Shown here: piece after piece, positions 34,601 through 45,017 of the stretch
Layout of the letters: each line of letters starts with the position of its first letter
Numbering within the stretch: the first letter of the stretch is position 1
Assembly: GCA_015680685.1 (NCBI GenBank)
Contig: MNCI01035831.1
Span: 1 to 64,000 of the forward strand
Reading direction: 5' to 3'
Source: Gnetum montanum
Taxonomy: Eukaryota; Streptophyta; Gnetopsida; Gnetales; Gnetaceae
Length of the DNA: 64,000 nucleotides
Program-made: the position numbers and the translations under genes
The notes under the pieces: model-generated
Told to the model about the DNA's origin: nothing
Database searches by the model: none
Seen by the model: the letters and a program-made list of their open reading frames with translations, nothing else

Positions 34601-36280
34601 GGGATTTCTTCGCTGTTGTAACAGTTTACAAAAGGAAGAATCAAAAACCTTAACAAAATGAAAAAATAGCAGAAAAATAGGAACAACACTCGAACATGAA
34701 AATAATTCATAGTCTAGCATACCAGGTTTGAACGGCGACATGAATGGTGGGAGATCTACTGACACATATTCAACAGTGATCGGCCTAAGGGATTCCCAAT
34801 CCCCATCCAACCAACTGAACTTCTTACATCTATTGTAAAACTAGGGGTATTTGGTTGGATAGGTTTTGTATTCACCCCCGCATGGGCCTATCATGCCGAT
34901 GCGCATATTCCCAGCGGAGGAAAACTCCCGTAGCACCATCTGTGCCAAGGCCAAGGCATCAGTATCACCATGAAGCCCACTCTTGTTGATGTAAAAGCTA
35001 GTAAAAAAAGACCACATATACTATTAACATTTTTTGCCTAGCGTAGCATGCATTACATAACATAGCGAAATATGTTTACAGAACTCACCCATCAACACAA
35101 TAAATGGTTCCTGGTGGGTTCTGAAAACATGTTCCCATGTGATGAGCAATGAACAACATGTTGTACAGGTGGTAGCAATTATATTCAAGAATTTTCTAGA
35201 TCCAAGTGAAATGCCTCAAGCTTTTTGGATGCTAACTGGATCCTCCTGCCTACTCGCCCCCGATTGCTCCATCAGTCAAAAATTTTAGAAGACCCTGATT
35301 TTCCCTAGGCAACAGGGTTTTTGTAATTATGACTACTACCTCCTCCAATAAGTGTGACCAAACTATCACACTGAAGTGCTAAGGTATGAATTGTAGGAAG
35401 TCTTACACACCTTCACAGAACCAAACTACCTGCCGCCCCACACGTGCATGGGGTAGAGGAATGTTGGCCACCGGTTCGCTTAGGCAGCACAAAACCCCTA
35501 CAATTTCTAGGATAATCAAAATGGGCCTTAACATCACCCTACACAACACAATGGAAAATGTTAACATTTTGTTCAAGAAAAGTTTGTGTGTAGTGTAGCA
35601 AAATTAGCCATTTGCAAATAGCGTAGAGTAACTCTTTCTTTGCACATAGCATAGTAGAACCACAAGGGAAATAGCGTAGCAATGCGATATCACTGATGCA
35701 TCGACCTAAAGGTCTCACAAAACACTAGCCTAGCGTAGCAACAAAAAAATTAAATACAAATTTTAAATAAGAAAGAATTTAATATGCTGTAGCTATTTCA
35801 AAAAATCCTTTGATGTACAAAAAACCTCATACTACGCTGTGTTAGACCCATCTTACGCTGTCAAATCACGCACATGGCCAAGCCCTCCAGAGGATCCTAT
35901 GCTATGCTATTTGCATTCTAGGTTTCCAGAATCACCTAAACCTCTATGGAAAGGTAGTCATAGTAATGGCGGTCTAGGAAATACTACATGCAACTTTAGC
36001 ATAGTGTCCGTATACTTGTCACAACCGAATTGGCAATAGTGGAGGTGTAAAGGCCAAAATGGCAACCAAAATAGTGACAGAAGATGCAGATTTTCAAAAC
36101 AAAGAAAATAGAGACAACAAATGCAGCATGGAAAAAAAATGGTAGCGTAGCAACTTACTGAGCCGACGGTTTCTCCTCTCGCACCATGATGCGCGCTTGC
36201 GACAGATGCCCTAGGGTTTCTTTCACCTCGTCCACCTTGGTGACTGCTAGGTATTTGCATTCTCTTTTAGGTGCCATCAT
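31615..36280 (-). pseudogene. Antisense eight-exon gene of Tat element A
   Basis: Minus-strand gene with the exon plan of the one in element C. Inferred exons: 36280-36159 (MMAPKRECKYLAVTKVDEV.., donor CA/GTAAGTT); 35538-35089 (FCP1-like: ILIILEIVGVL, VIVWSHLLEE, TCFQNPPGTIYCVDG; donor GTGAGTT); 34997-34723; 34612-33564 (ITFGHNKANIYFKYGEVDE, LFVDLFSVPTNG); 33427-32934 (acidic); 32824-32712 (DDMIDRL; donor GTAAGTG); 32610-31784 (coiled coil: LWKWVQKLKKEKANLSAEV); and 31695-31615 (acidic tail, stop). All introns are GT..AG. Intron 1 holds GTAGCGTAGC repeats. Several in-frame stops show decay. The gene lies between two minisatellite blocks and has its own TATA box. Product function is unknown; a nuclear or regulatory role is a guess. 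Confidence 0.8.
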
Positions 36281-36409
36281 CTTAGTTGTAGATTCTTTCT
36301 TAGTCACTATGCTAAATCGCCTTGCTCTTTGTCAGCACAATCGCTCTACACTAGATGTAGGTTCTACACTCTTACGATGAAAATGACGAGTTTACCAGGG
36401 GTAAACCAC

Positions 36410-36417
36410 TATTTATA
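36410..36417 (-). promoter_or_regulatory. TATA box of the antisense gene, element A
   Basis: The minus strand reads GGCTATAAATAGTGG, a textbook plant TATA box 130 bp upstream of the antisense ATG at 36280. It is separate from the LTR promoters and points the opposite way. Confidence 0.65.
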
Positions 36418-36544
36418 GCCAACGCGGTAAAAAGGAATTTACCATTTTCACACCTTGATTAATGTGGGACACTCCATACAGTGTAGCACTCCCACCATAG
36501 CGTAGTAGCATTGTTTGCATTGTAGTAGGTGGGCCCAACTAAAG

Positions 36545-36985
36545 ATCTTGTCCCACCTAAAACTAGCAACTTACCTTTGTGAACATAACTCATTATTTGT
36601 CTGCAAAGATGACAAAACTAATAGTGTTAACCTTTGCAACAATAACTCATTTGCAGTTTGCAAAGACCTTAAAATAATATTGACTTACCTTTACAAACAC
36701 AACCTGTTAGTGGTCCACAAAGGCCTTAAACTAGTAGTTTTTATTCACAGTTTCAACCTAGTGATCTGCAAAGACCTTAAACTAGCAATTTTGACTCACA
36801 GTTTCAACTAAGTTAGCAGTCCATAAAGACCTTAAACTAATACTTCTTACCTTTGCACAAACATAACCTGTTGGCAGTCCACAAAGACCTTAAACTAATA
36901 CTTTTAACCAAACCCATTAGTGATCCGCAAAGACCTTAAACTAGCAGTTTTGAACTTTTGCATCTAGGTGGTCTGCTACAACCTT
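36545..36985 (+). repeat. ACCTTAAACTAGCA minisatellite, block 2 of element A
   Basis: About nine decayed units have the core CAAAGACCTTAAACTAGCAGTTTT, homologous in core to blocks 1 and 3. The block lies between the antisense promoter and the RT frame. 36986-37110 is AT-rich with nothing else seen. Confidence 0.8.
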
Positions 36986-37109
36986 AAGTTGGCAGATTGC
37001 AAACTTTTTATCATATTTTACAATTATTTCAACTATTCATATTTCATTATTTCTTTGCAAATGTTTACTGTACATTATCGCTACAAACAGGTATCACTTA
37101 ACTTGGCAT

Positions 37110-37126
37110 TTATCTCATTGTGGTAG
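37110..37126 (+). other. Candidate 3' splice site before the RT frame (A)
   Basis: A T-rich tract ends TTGTGGTAG at 37126, 12 bases before the ATG at 37138. Element C has TTTATTGGCAG at the same place (63243-63253). Ogre elements splice an intron between protease and RT, so this may be the acceptor of a similar sense-strand intron; no donor was identified. Confidence 0.4.
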
Positions 37127-37137
37127 GTTGAGCAAGA

Positions 37138-38416
37138 ATGGCAATGCATCATGATCTTTCTTCACCTCTAGCCTTGACAGGTCCACATGGTGAGCTTACA
37201 AGACAATTGAACCCAGAGCTAATAGACTAGGAAGTATTCACCGATAGCACTGTAGCATCCATAGAAACATCCCTACACTAGCCTGAACATCTGGTCCAAG
37301 CCTTAGATTTAGAGGTCGGGGATATGACCGAGGACACTCTCATTGAAATGCCTATGACTACATCTAGGGGGGAAATAAAAACATTAAAACTTAGTTCCCT
37401 CCTAGATTCACAAACACACAAAGATGTATTTAAGATCCTGCAAGATAACATCGAAGTATTCGTGTGGTCTTATAAAGACATGTCGGGCTTAGATTTGAGG
37501 CTTATACAACACAACATTGTCTTAGACTTGTGTATATATAGTTAAACAAAAGGCTACCAAGGTTAAACCAAAGATTGCACTGGTCATACACGATGAAATC
37601 ACTAAGCTGTATCAGGCTGGTTTCATCTGGGCAGTTGATTACTCAGAATGGGTGTCCAACATCATTGTACTTTCTAAGAAAATGGGAGGAATATGAATCT
37701 ATATAAACTTCCAGGATTTGAACAAAGCACCGATCAAAGCTGATTTCCCATTGCCAAGTATTGATCAACTTATCAACACTATGGTTGGTCATGCTCTGCT
37801 ATCCTTCATGGATGGTTTCTCTAGCTACAATCAAATTTGCATCAACCTAGAGCATTAGTTAATAACAAATTTCATGACCCCATGGGGTACCTTCTATTAC
37901 ACTATGATGCCCTTTGGACTCAAGAACATTGGAGCAACCTACCAAAGAGCCATGACATACATCTTTAGTTACTACATCCTAGAAACACTAAACGACTATG
38001 TGGATGAAACAGCGGTCAAATATAAAGAGGTGGTTGATGATCCCAATGATCTAGGTGTAGTCCTCAAATGTTTCCAGATGCATGACTTATGCCTCAATCC
38101 AAAAAAGTGTATCTTTGGGGTAAGAACTGGATGCATGTTAGGGTTTGTAGTATTGGAGGTTGGAATACGAGTGGACCTTGACAAAGTTAAGGCCATCATT
38201 AATCTAGCATCCCCTACTAACCTTAAAGAATTGCATGTGTTGCAAGGTAGGGTACAGTTCATTAGGAGGTTTATAGCAAAGTTGGTTGACAAGTTACACC
38301 CCATGCAACACTTACTAAAGAAAGGGCTTAACTTAGAATGGACAACACAATGCCAACAAGCCTTCGAGGATATGAAGAAAGAGCTTTTATACCTCTTGAC
38401 TATTTACCCACCGTAG
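37138..38416 (+). pseudogene. rt: Reverse transcriptase of Tat element A
   Basis: The frame opens at the ATG at 37138 (MAMHHDLSSPLALTGPHGE). A pre-RT segment contains MTEDTLIEMPMTTSRGEIK and VFVWSYKDMSGLDLRLIQHN (37324-37530). The core shows INFQDLNKAPIKADFPLPS (about 37710), LLSFMDGFSSYNQI (about 37798), WGTFYYTMMPFGLKNIGAT (37882-37938) and LNPKKCIFGVRTGCMLGF. The catalytic box reads YVDETAV (about 37997-38017) where YVDD is expected, so the second catalytic Asp is Glu. Stops at about 37243, 37542 and 37858 also break it. The connection domain (LKELHVLQGRVQFIRRFIA) is well kept. Confidence 0.85.
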
Positions 38417-38766
38417 AGGGATGAGCCTTTCCACATCTACCTTACCACCTCAGACATGTCTATCATGGCACTGTTATGTCAAAGAAGAGACGACAGCTCT
38501 TAGATTATAGTGTATTGCTTGAGTCATGCATTGATTGCATATGAGGTGAAATACAATGAGGTGCAAATAAGTTGCCTCGCCATAGTGTTTGCATTAAAAA
38601 AGTGGAGGCATTATCTATTTCGTTCAAAGTTAACATCATTTGCACAAGAAATGTACTTCAGGCTATCACGAACAATCTATACAAGAGCAGCAAGAATGCC
38701 CAGTGGAAAGCCATAACCGTGGAATTTGATTTGCATTATGTGACCCAATCATCGGCGAAAGGTTAA
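38417..38766 (+). pseudogene. rnh: First (gypsy-type) RNase H of Tat element A
   Basis: Follows the RT without a gap. DEPFHIYLTTSDMSIMALL and EVKYNEVQISCLAIVFALKK, then WRHYLFRSKLT, follow the gypsy RNase H pattern (the YsxxEkxxLAixxAxkkxRhYl region). A frame shift near 38640 removes the later motif. It would degrade the RNA strand during cDNA synthesis. Confidence 0.75.
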
Positions 38767-38775
38767 GCTATAGCT

Positions 38776-39177
38776 ATGCAACTTACGATGTCACCCGTCG
38801 ATGATCGGGCAACCATAGAACCCGAATTCCTTGACGAGCACATTAGCACAATCAACGCTTTCCCATTACATCTCGAAGCTACTTTGCATTTTGATGGTGT
38901 CTTGGCTATGCATGATGATAGTGCAGCAGTCATCATTACGTTCCCCTTTGGGGATATCCAACCATTTTCTTATCATTTTACATTCCTTTGTACAAACAAT
39001 GTGGTAGAGTATGAAGGACTCCTTAGGGGCCTCTTAGTAGCCCAAACATTAAAAATTCAACACATGGAGATTCAAGGAAATTTACAACTCATTGTGAATC
39101 AAATCACTAAGGTCTATGCTTGCAAAGCTACTCATCTGCAGCCCTATTGCGACCTAGCCAAAAGTTTCCTTAAATAG
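38776..39177 (+). CDS. rnh: Second RNase H domain (Tat hallmark) of element A
   Basis: This open stretch of 133 residues contains LHFDGVLAMHDDSAAVIITF, FSYHFTFLCTNNVVEYEGLL and GNLQLIVNQITK. That is the layout of the archaeal/plant-type RNase H that Tat-lineage elements carry in addition to the gypsy RNase H: an opening FDG with Asp, the NNxxEYE motif with the catalytic Glu, and the GnxqLi motif where the usual Asp is replaced by Asn. It lies between the first RNase H and integrase, as in published Tat elements. A stop before it separates it from the preceding frame, so it is a domain of the broken polyprotein rather than a separate gene. Confidence 0.8.
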   Translation: MQLTMSPVDDRATIEPEFLDEHISTINAFPLHLEATLHFDGVLAMHDDSAAVIITFPFGDIQPFSYHFTFLCTNNVVEYEGLLRGLLVAQTLKIQHMEIQGNLQLIVNQITKVYACKATHLQPYCDLAKSFLK

Positions 39178-40603
39178 TTTGCAATAACAGACATTCAACA
39201 CATGCTGCACAATGAGAACATCATATAAGATGCCTTGGACACCCTAGCATTAAATGTGCCACCACACCTATTTGCAAGTTTTCCACTTCGATAATCAAGT
39301 GTATAGAGCCTATCACTCAAGTGGTACATGTAGCCTCTGTAAGCACTACAGACATCCAGAAGTGGTACGCCAACCTAAAAGCCTATCTGCAACATGGTGA
39401 ACTCCCATGTGGATTGACATCTACCCAAAGGGATGCGATCTGCAAGAGTGCTCAGCAATATGTACTTATGGGAAATAATGCTTTATTAAAATTCTCCTTT
39501 GATGGGATATTGTTGGCATGCATAGATGAGGAACAAGCATAGAAGGTCATTAACGAGGTACATGAAGGATTGTGTGGTGAACACATAGCACCTAAGGCCA
39601 TGGCAGAAAAAATCAGATGCCTAGGATACTACTGGCCTCACATGGAACACGATTTCCTAGCCAAAGTTAAGACTTGTGATACGTGCCAATGATATGAAAA
39701 TCTTATACACATTTCACCTACCGAGTTGCACCCAACGTAGATCATGTGGCCATTCCAATGATGGGTACTAGACATATATGACCTATCACACCTAAGTCTT
39801 CCATAGGGCATAGCTTCATCATCACCGCCACTAAGTACTTTACAAAGTGGGTGGAGGCTATTCCCCTTAGGAAGACTACATCTCAATAGGTTTTCCACTT
39901 TATATTAGATAACATCGTGATGAGGTTTGGACTTCTCATGATTATTGTGACAGACAACGGGCCATAATTTAGTAGTGCGAAAACCAAAAACTTTTGCAGT
40001 ATCCTTAGCATTAGGTAATCATTCTCCTTGCCATACTACCCACAGGCAAATGAATAGACAGAAGCTATGAACAAAGCCATCATCAACTTGCTCAAGAAAA
40101 TGCTTAGCAACAGCAAGAGGCAATGGCATGAGCAAATCCTCTATGTGCTATGGGCTTACAGAACGATGTGCAAGATGGAAATAGGTAAAACTCCTTATAG
40201 TCTTGTTTACGGATCTAAAGCCGTGTTACCTCTTGAGCTATAGCTACCATCACTTCGAATGATCCTGTCAAATGTTGTGAGTGAAGCCCAAAACAATGAG
40301 TCAAGGATCATCGACCTTGACTCCATAGAGGAGCAGCATGCGCAAACACTTAGCCGCATAGAGTGCTATCAAGACAGGCAACGGCAGAAGCATCATGCCA
40401 ACCCACATCAATGGCCAATAAAAGAGGGGGACCTCATTCTCAAGGCCATCTGTGAGCATGTGAACAAATTCTCAGCAAACTAGGAAGGTCCATTCATGGT
40501 CACAAAAGCCTATGGGAACGGAACCTTCAAGTTGGTAGACATGGATGGCAATGAGTTCGCAAATCCTGTGAATCATTCTTATCTCAAGCCATACTACATC
40601 TAA
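39178..40603 (+). pseudogene. int: Integrase of Tat element A
   Basis: The zinc-binding end reads LCGEHIAPKAMAEKIRCLGY and CDTCQ (about 39570-39690), with all HHCC positions visible. The core follows with a first Asp in WVLDIYD (about 39764), VTDNGP (about 39949; second Asp) and TEAMNKAIINLLKKML (about 40058; Glu), so the triad survives despite several stops and frame shifts. The C-terminal part GDLILKAICEHVNKFSAN to NPVNHSYLKPYYI ends at a stop 40601-40603. No chromodomain is seen. It is followed by the third minisatellite block. Confidence 0.8.
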
Positions 40604-40659
40604 TGCATGAGCAAGGTAAGTAAACATCTGATGCATGAGAAAAGTAAGAAAACATCTAC

Positions 40660-41085
40660 TATGATATAAAACTAGCAAAGCTCATCCACTACAATGTAAA
40701 ACTAGTAAGGATAATCTGCTATGACTATAAACTGGCACACAAATAGTCTGCTATGACTATAGACTAGCATAGATTCTCCGCCATGACATTAAACTGGCAA
40801 AGCACATCTGCTATGACTTTAAACTAGCATAGACAATCCGCTATGACCTTAAACTAGCCCATCCACTATCCACTATGATGATAAACTAGCATAGCAATCT
40901 ACTGGGATCTTATGGGATCTTAAATAGCATAGCGGTCTACTATGACCTTAAACTAGCATAGTGATCGTCCGCTACGATGATAAACTAGCACAGTTGTCTA
41001 ATAGGACCTTAAACTAATGCACCACAGTCTGCTGAGATCTTAAACTAGCACATCAGATGGTCTACCAAGACCTTGAACTAGGTTC
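40660..41085 (+). repeat. ACCTTAAACTAGC minisatellite, block 3 of element A
   Basis: About twelve decayed units of roughly 30-40 bp share the core CCGCTATGACCTTAAACTAGCATAG. This block follows the integrase stop, so in element A all three module junctions carry the same repeat family. Confidence 0.8.
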
Positions 41086-42437
41086 ATGGCACATCCTCAG
41101 CATGTATTTGTGACTCATCAAGCAAGCGAGCGTGTATAGTACTAACACAGGGTGGGACGTTGCAGTTCCAAAATGTAATTCATGATGCCAAGAAAAAATC
41201 CTCTGGAATATATGCAACACCACTACCCCTAGCATTTTGCTGATCCTCCAGAGATGTTTTCTAACATCTTACTGACCTTCTAGAGCTACCACCATGACAG
41301 CCCGCCACCCTGGTAGTAGCTTTCATGGTCAGCATTTGCTGTTGGAATCCCAGCACTATTGTGGCCCAGCAACAAAAGTGCTACCCTCCAGCCTCTGCCA
41401 TCACCCGAGCCTAAAAGACATTCAGCTATTAGGTGTCTCACCTTATAGATGAACTACATAATGTTTATCTTGGGCAAGGACTCTTGAGCACTTGCATCAT
41501 CGAAATTCCTAGCCGCCTCGATGCCGACTCCTCCACACTGATGTTGCCAGAATCGTTCCTGGCCTTTCTAGTTTGGACGTCGAATGCCTCAGCAACAACA
41601 TCCATTGCCTTAGCAGCATCCAAAGAAAACATGATCTTTACCTTCAGTATACTTTATGGTTGTTTCTTCTAGTTTTCTCTCTATGGTGTTTGTAGGATAC
41701 GTGTTGAAGGAACATTGGTTAGAGGTGCGTTTCGCCACGATGATAGGACACTACATCATTCGAAGTTGGTTGTCCTAACTAGCTTGGCTACTTGGGAGTG
41801 CACATCCTATCCTCCTCCTTAACCTCATCTACCTTGTTCCTTACACCCATAATTCCCATTCTCATACCTCTTTTACAAATTTTTCTGATGCCTATAATGC
41901 CCTTCCATATTCTCAACTGCAAAGTCCATGACTCACGTAACGCAACTCACTGCATGGGAAGCATCTGTAGGTAGGTCAAAGCTCCATGTGGATGTAACGC
42001 AACTCATCTTAGGAAAGAAACACCTTTCTTGCAACAATAGGGTTGTTTGCAAATGAAAATGGCAAAATAGCAAAAGAAAAGTGTAAAAGAGCAAAAGCTT
42101 AAAAAAACGTGTCCAAAACAAATGGCACATCATTTGTTTCACAATGATCATCTCTAAGCATTCCGATGAGAGGTCAGAAGCCTAAAAAATAAAGATGCCC
42201 ATGCATATTGACTCCCTCACAAGCACTTTGATGAGCGACCACATTGCTAGATCTTTCCCTTCCTAAAACTGCCCTTGCAGATCCATCTTTTCCCCCTTCC
42301 GTACATGACTATCCTAGTACTCTCAAGCATAGCTAAGTAACATCTTGATAATTACTGAGGAGTGATGTTAGTGTCTTATCTATCATGGTGTTTCATATTA
42401 TTTGTTAGTGCCTCTCGAGCCCATCCTCTAAACATCG
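41086..42437. other. 3' non-coding tail of element A
   Basis: About 1.35 kb lie between the minisatellite and the polypurine tract. No conserved domain is recognised; the short open frames here have no counterpart elsewhere in the window. Confidence 0.5.
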
Positions 42438-42448
42438 ACAAAGAGGGG
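42438..42448 (+). other. Polypurine tract of element A
   Basis: GACAAAGAGGGG-type purine run ending a few bases before the 3' LTR at 42453. Confidence 0.7.
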
Positions 42449-42452
42449 CCAA

Positions 42453-43996
42453 TTAAACACCATAAAATTTTGAGACCCTCTTGCTTCACCAGGGTCTTGG
42501 AATTTAGGCAAGGATTTCCACAAATGTAGCATCATGATGGTTTGACAAGAAAATGTAGGCACTGAGGTTAGACTATTTAGTTTGGCAAGTTTTCTACCTA
42601 CAGATTTGACAAGCCCATTGGACTCTCTGGCCTACCCACCTGGGTAATTCACCTAGCTGCCAGTCTACTGAGAAATTGTGCTAGGAGATGCCGATGGTGT
42701 TCAAGATGGACAAAATAGTTTGGTAAGTTTTCTAGTGGAGACCTCTACTATGCTACGCTACGTTGCATAGCATAGCAAGCATTCAAAAAATCAATCAAGT
42801 GTCTGAATATAAGTTTTAGCAAGATGTTCATGCAAGGAAAAGTCAGAAATCAGCCAACACAGGGTGCTACGCTATATAGCATAGCACAACATAGCAAGGG
42901 AAAAACAAGCAAAGTTTTCTCATCACAATTTTGACAAAAGTGCAAATTAAATTGGTTGCTATGCTATGATATGCTACATAGCATAGCATAGCATATAAAA
43001 TATGCAAATTGATAAAATGCTCCAAAAGTTAACCCCGCATGCACCAAGGCTTTCAGAAAAACCTAGTGACTTCAACGCAAGTTTTTTTTTCAAACCAGTG
43101 GCTATGCTATGCTATGCTACATAGCGTAGTACACCATAGCAAGCAACTATACTATGCCAATGTGCTATGCTATATAGCGTAGCATAGTGTAGAAAGTAGC
43201 TATGCTACTTCAATGTGCTTCATTTATCGCTTGCATTGTTGGCACACTGGATCCCAGCATGAGCAGTTTTGACAACATGGTTGCAATGTAGTAAGTTCAC
43301 GATCGGTTTTGCACATCGCAGTACAGGCACATCGGCATCTCATGGATCTAGGACACATGGCATCTAGGCCTCATTTCTTGCTTGCTCCTAGCCCTATAAA
43401 TACCCCAACGAGCAATGCTCAAAGGGTTGGCAAAAATTTGGGTTGGAATTTTTTTGCAATTGGTAGTTCAGGTTGGCAATTCAATTTTGCATCTTTGCGA
43501 TTGGCAATTTGAGTTGGCATTTTTGCATTGGCACTTTGTGCATTGGCTTTTCTGCGTTGGCTTTTAAGTTCACATTCAAAAGCATAGTTGAGTCATTTTG
43601 AGCATTCTGGTCATTCTTGAACTCTCTATGTGCCTTCGGCATTGTACAACTTGTTATACATTTTCAAAAAAGACAAAAAATCGAACCCGTGACCTTTTAA
43701 CAATGCATTTTCTTACCCTAGTTTATTTTGTTATCTTTTATTGTTATTGTACTTTGGCATTATTTTCTTTATTCTTGCATTTATTGATCATTGATTTTTG
43801 CCTCATGTATCTCGTACTTAAAACAACATTTATGAAAGGTTAAGTTACATAGATTAAGTCCCTGTCTTATCAACCAGACCATTTAGGGTGTCCCATTTCT
43901 ATTTTATCCAGGATGGCCCTCACATAGATCCAGGGTTAAACTATTCACCCAAAAACCTCTCAGTGTTTCCAACCACCGATGTTTTTGATCGCTACA
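42453..43996 (+). repeat. 3' LTR of Tat element A
   Basis: 1544 bp, from TTAAACACC (first G of the canonical TG lost) to GCTACA. It is collinear with 25438-26957, including the TATA box (43395-43402) and palindromes (42860-42990, 43100-43195). It is followed by the target duplication GTAGC. Confidence 0.88.
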
Positions 43997-44777
43997 GTAG
44001 CGAGGATGCAAACCAACAAAATGCCCCAAGGATGAACTCAGCAAGTTCGAAGGCTTTCTAGCAAGGAAGACAAAGTTGCAGTTGCTTACTTGACCAAGCC
44101 TTAGATAGATGCTCTCAGCTTCTAGGTAAGACTCCTTTCAAGATCGCCAGCTATGCTATGCTATGCTATGTAGCATAGCACAGCATAGCATGTAGTTACT
44201 TAATCTATGCCAACATGATAGACAGCGTATGTAATGTAACACCTACATGGAGGCATCAAGATGTTTTCATTTAGCTCTAAAATTTTTTGGCAATGATCAT
44301 TCTCACCTTGGCATCTCTTTGGCGGACAAAACCAACAAGATTGCTTCATTTTTCATACCCCTGGTCATTCCCCAAAATTGTTCCTACACTTGACCCTACT
44401 TGCAAGAGTAGGGAAGATGTAGTCCTAGAGCATAGGCTTCATTTTGCTTTCATTGTTGGTATGCTTTCTAGATTTTGGCACATGTAGTTTCAACGGTATG
44501 GTCATAGCGTAATCGGGTTCACATTCAGCATCACACACCTACATAGCACAGACATGCTTGCACCTTGCGGGGCCTAGGACACATGGTATCCAGACCATGT
44601 TTTTCTCCTACTCCTAGCCCTATAAATACACCTATTAAGTTTCTATCTGACAGACTATACCATTCATAGCACCCCATTTCTATTTTTCTCTAGCACGACC
44701 CTTACATAGATCCAGGGTTAAACTGTACAGCCGGCAACCTCTCGATGTTCCAGCCACTGACGTTTTTGGTCGCTACA
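43997..44777 (+). repeat. 5' LTR of Tat element B, right part
   Basis: This continues the LTR interrupted at 25437: palindromes (44150-44190), TATAAATA at 44621 and the end GCTACA at 44777. Together the two parts make an LTR of about 1.7 kb. Confidence 0.8.
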
Positions 44778-44782
44778 AATTT

Positions 44783-44799
44783 TGGTGCTAGAAGGAGGA
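44783..44799 (+). other. Primer-binding site of element B
   Basis: TGGTGCTAGAAGGAGGA lies five bases after the LTR end, matching the sites of A and C. Confidence 0.8.
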
Positions 44800-45017
44800 C
44801 CTTTTGGTGCCATTTTTGCATCTTACAGGTAGTCCTGCACACTATCTGTACCCTGTCACCTACTAGCATAGACATGACACCCTTGTAGTTGTCTACACAT
44901 CGTGTGATGCAGACTGGTCGCAACGATGGTTCCTTTGGAACCCAGCAGGACGAAAAGCCTCTAATCGCTTATTGATTTACGTGTTTCTCACTTACAATCT
45001 CTGTTCAATCACACAAA

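Larger units (their letters stand above)
25438..43996 (+). mobile_element. Complete Tat-lineage Ty3/gypsy element A (18.6 kb)
   Basis: LTRs at 25438-26957 and 42453-43996 flank, in order, a primer-binding site, gag-protease (27196-31017), an antisense eight-exon gene (36280-31615), RT, two RNase H domains and integrase (37138-40603), and a polypurine tract (42438-42448). A 5-bp target duplication brackets it. The first roughly 145 aligned LTR bases show ten differences, eight of them transitions, so the insertion is old. The second RNase H and the general plan place it in the Tat lineage (Ogre, Grande and relatives). The position of the antisense gene between protease and RT is not one I know from described members. 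It lies inside the 5' LTR of element B. Confidence 0.88.

Noticed and set aside
41433-41672. Possible small gene or env-like frame in the 3' tail of element A
   Set aside because: No transmembrane pattern or conserved motif, and no counterpart elsewhere; treated as non-coding.
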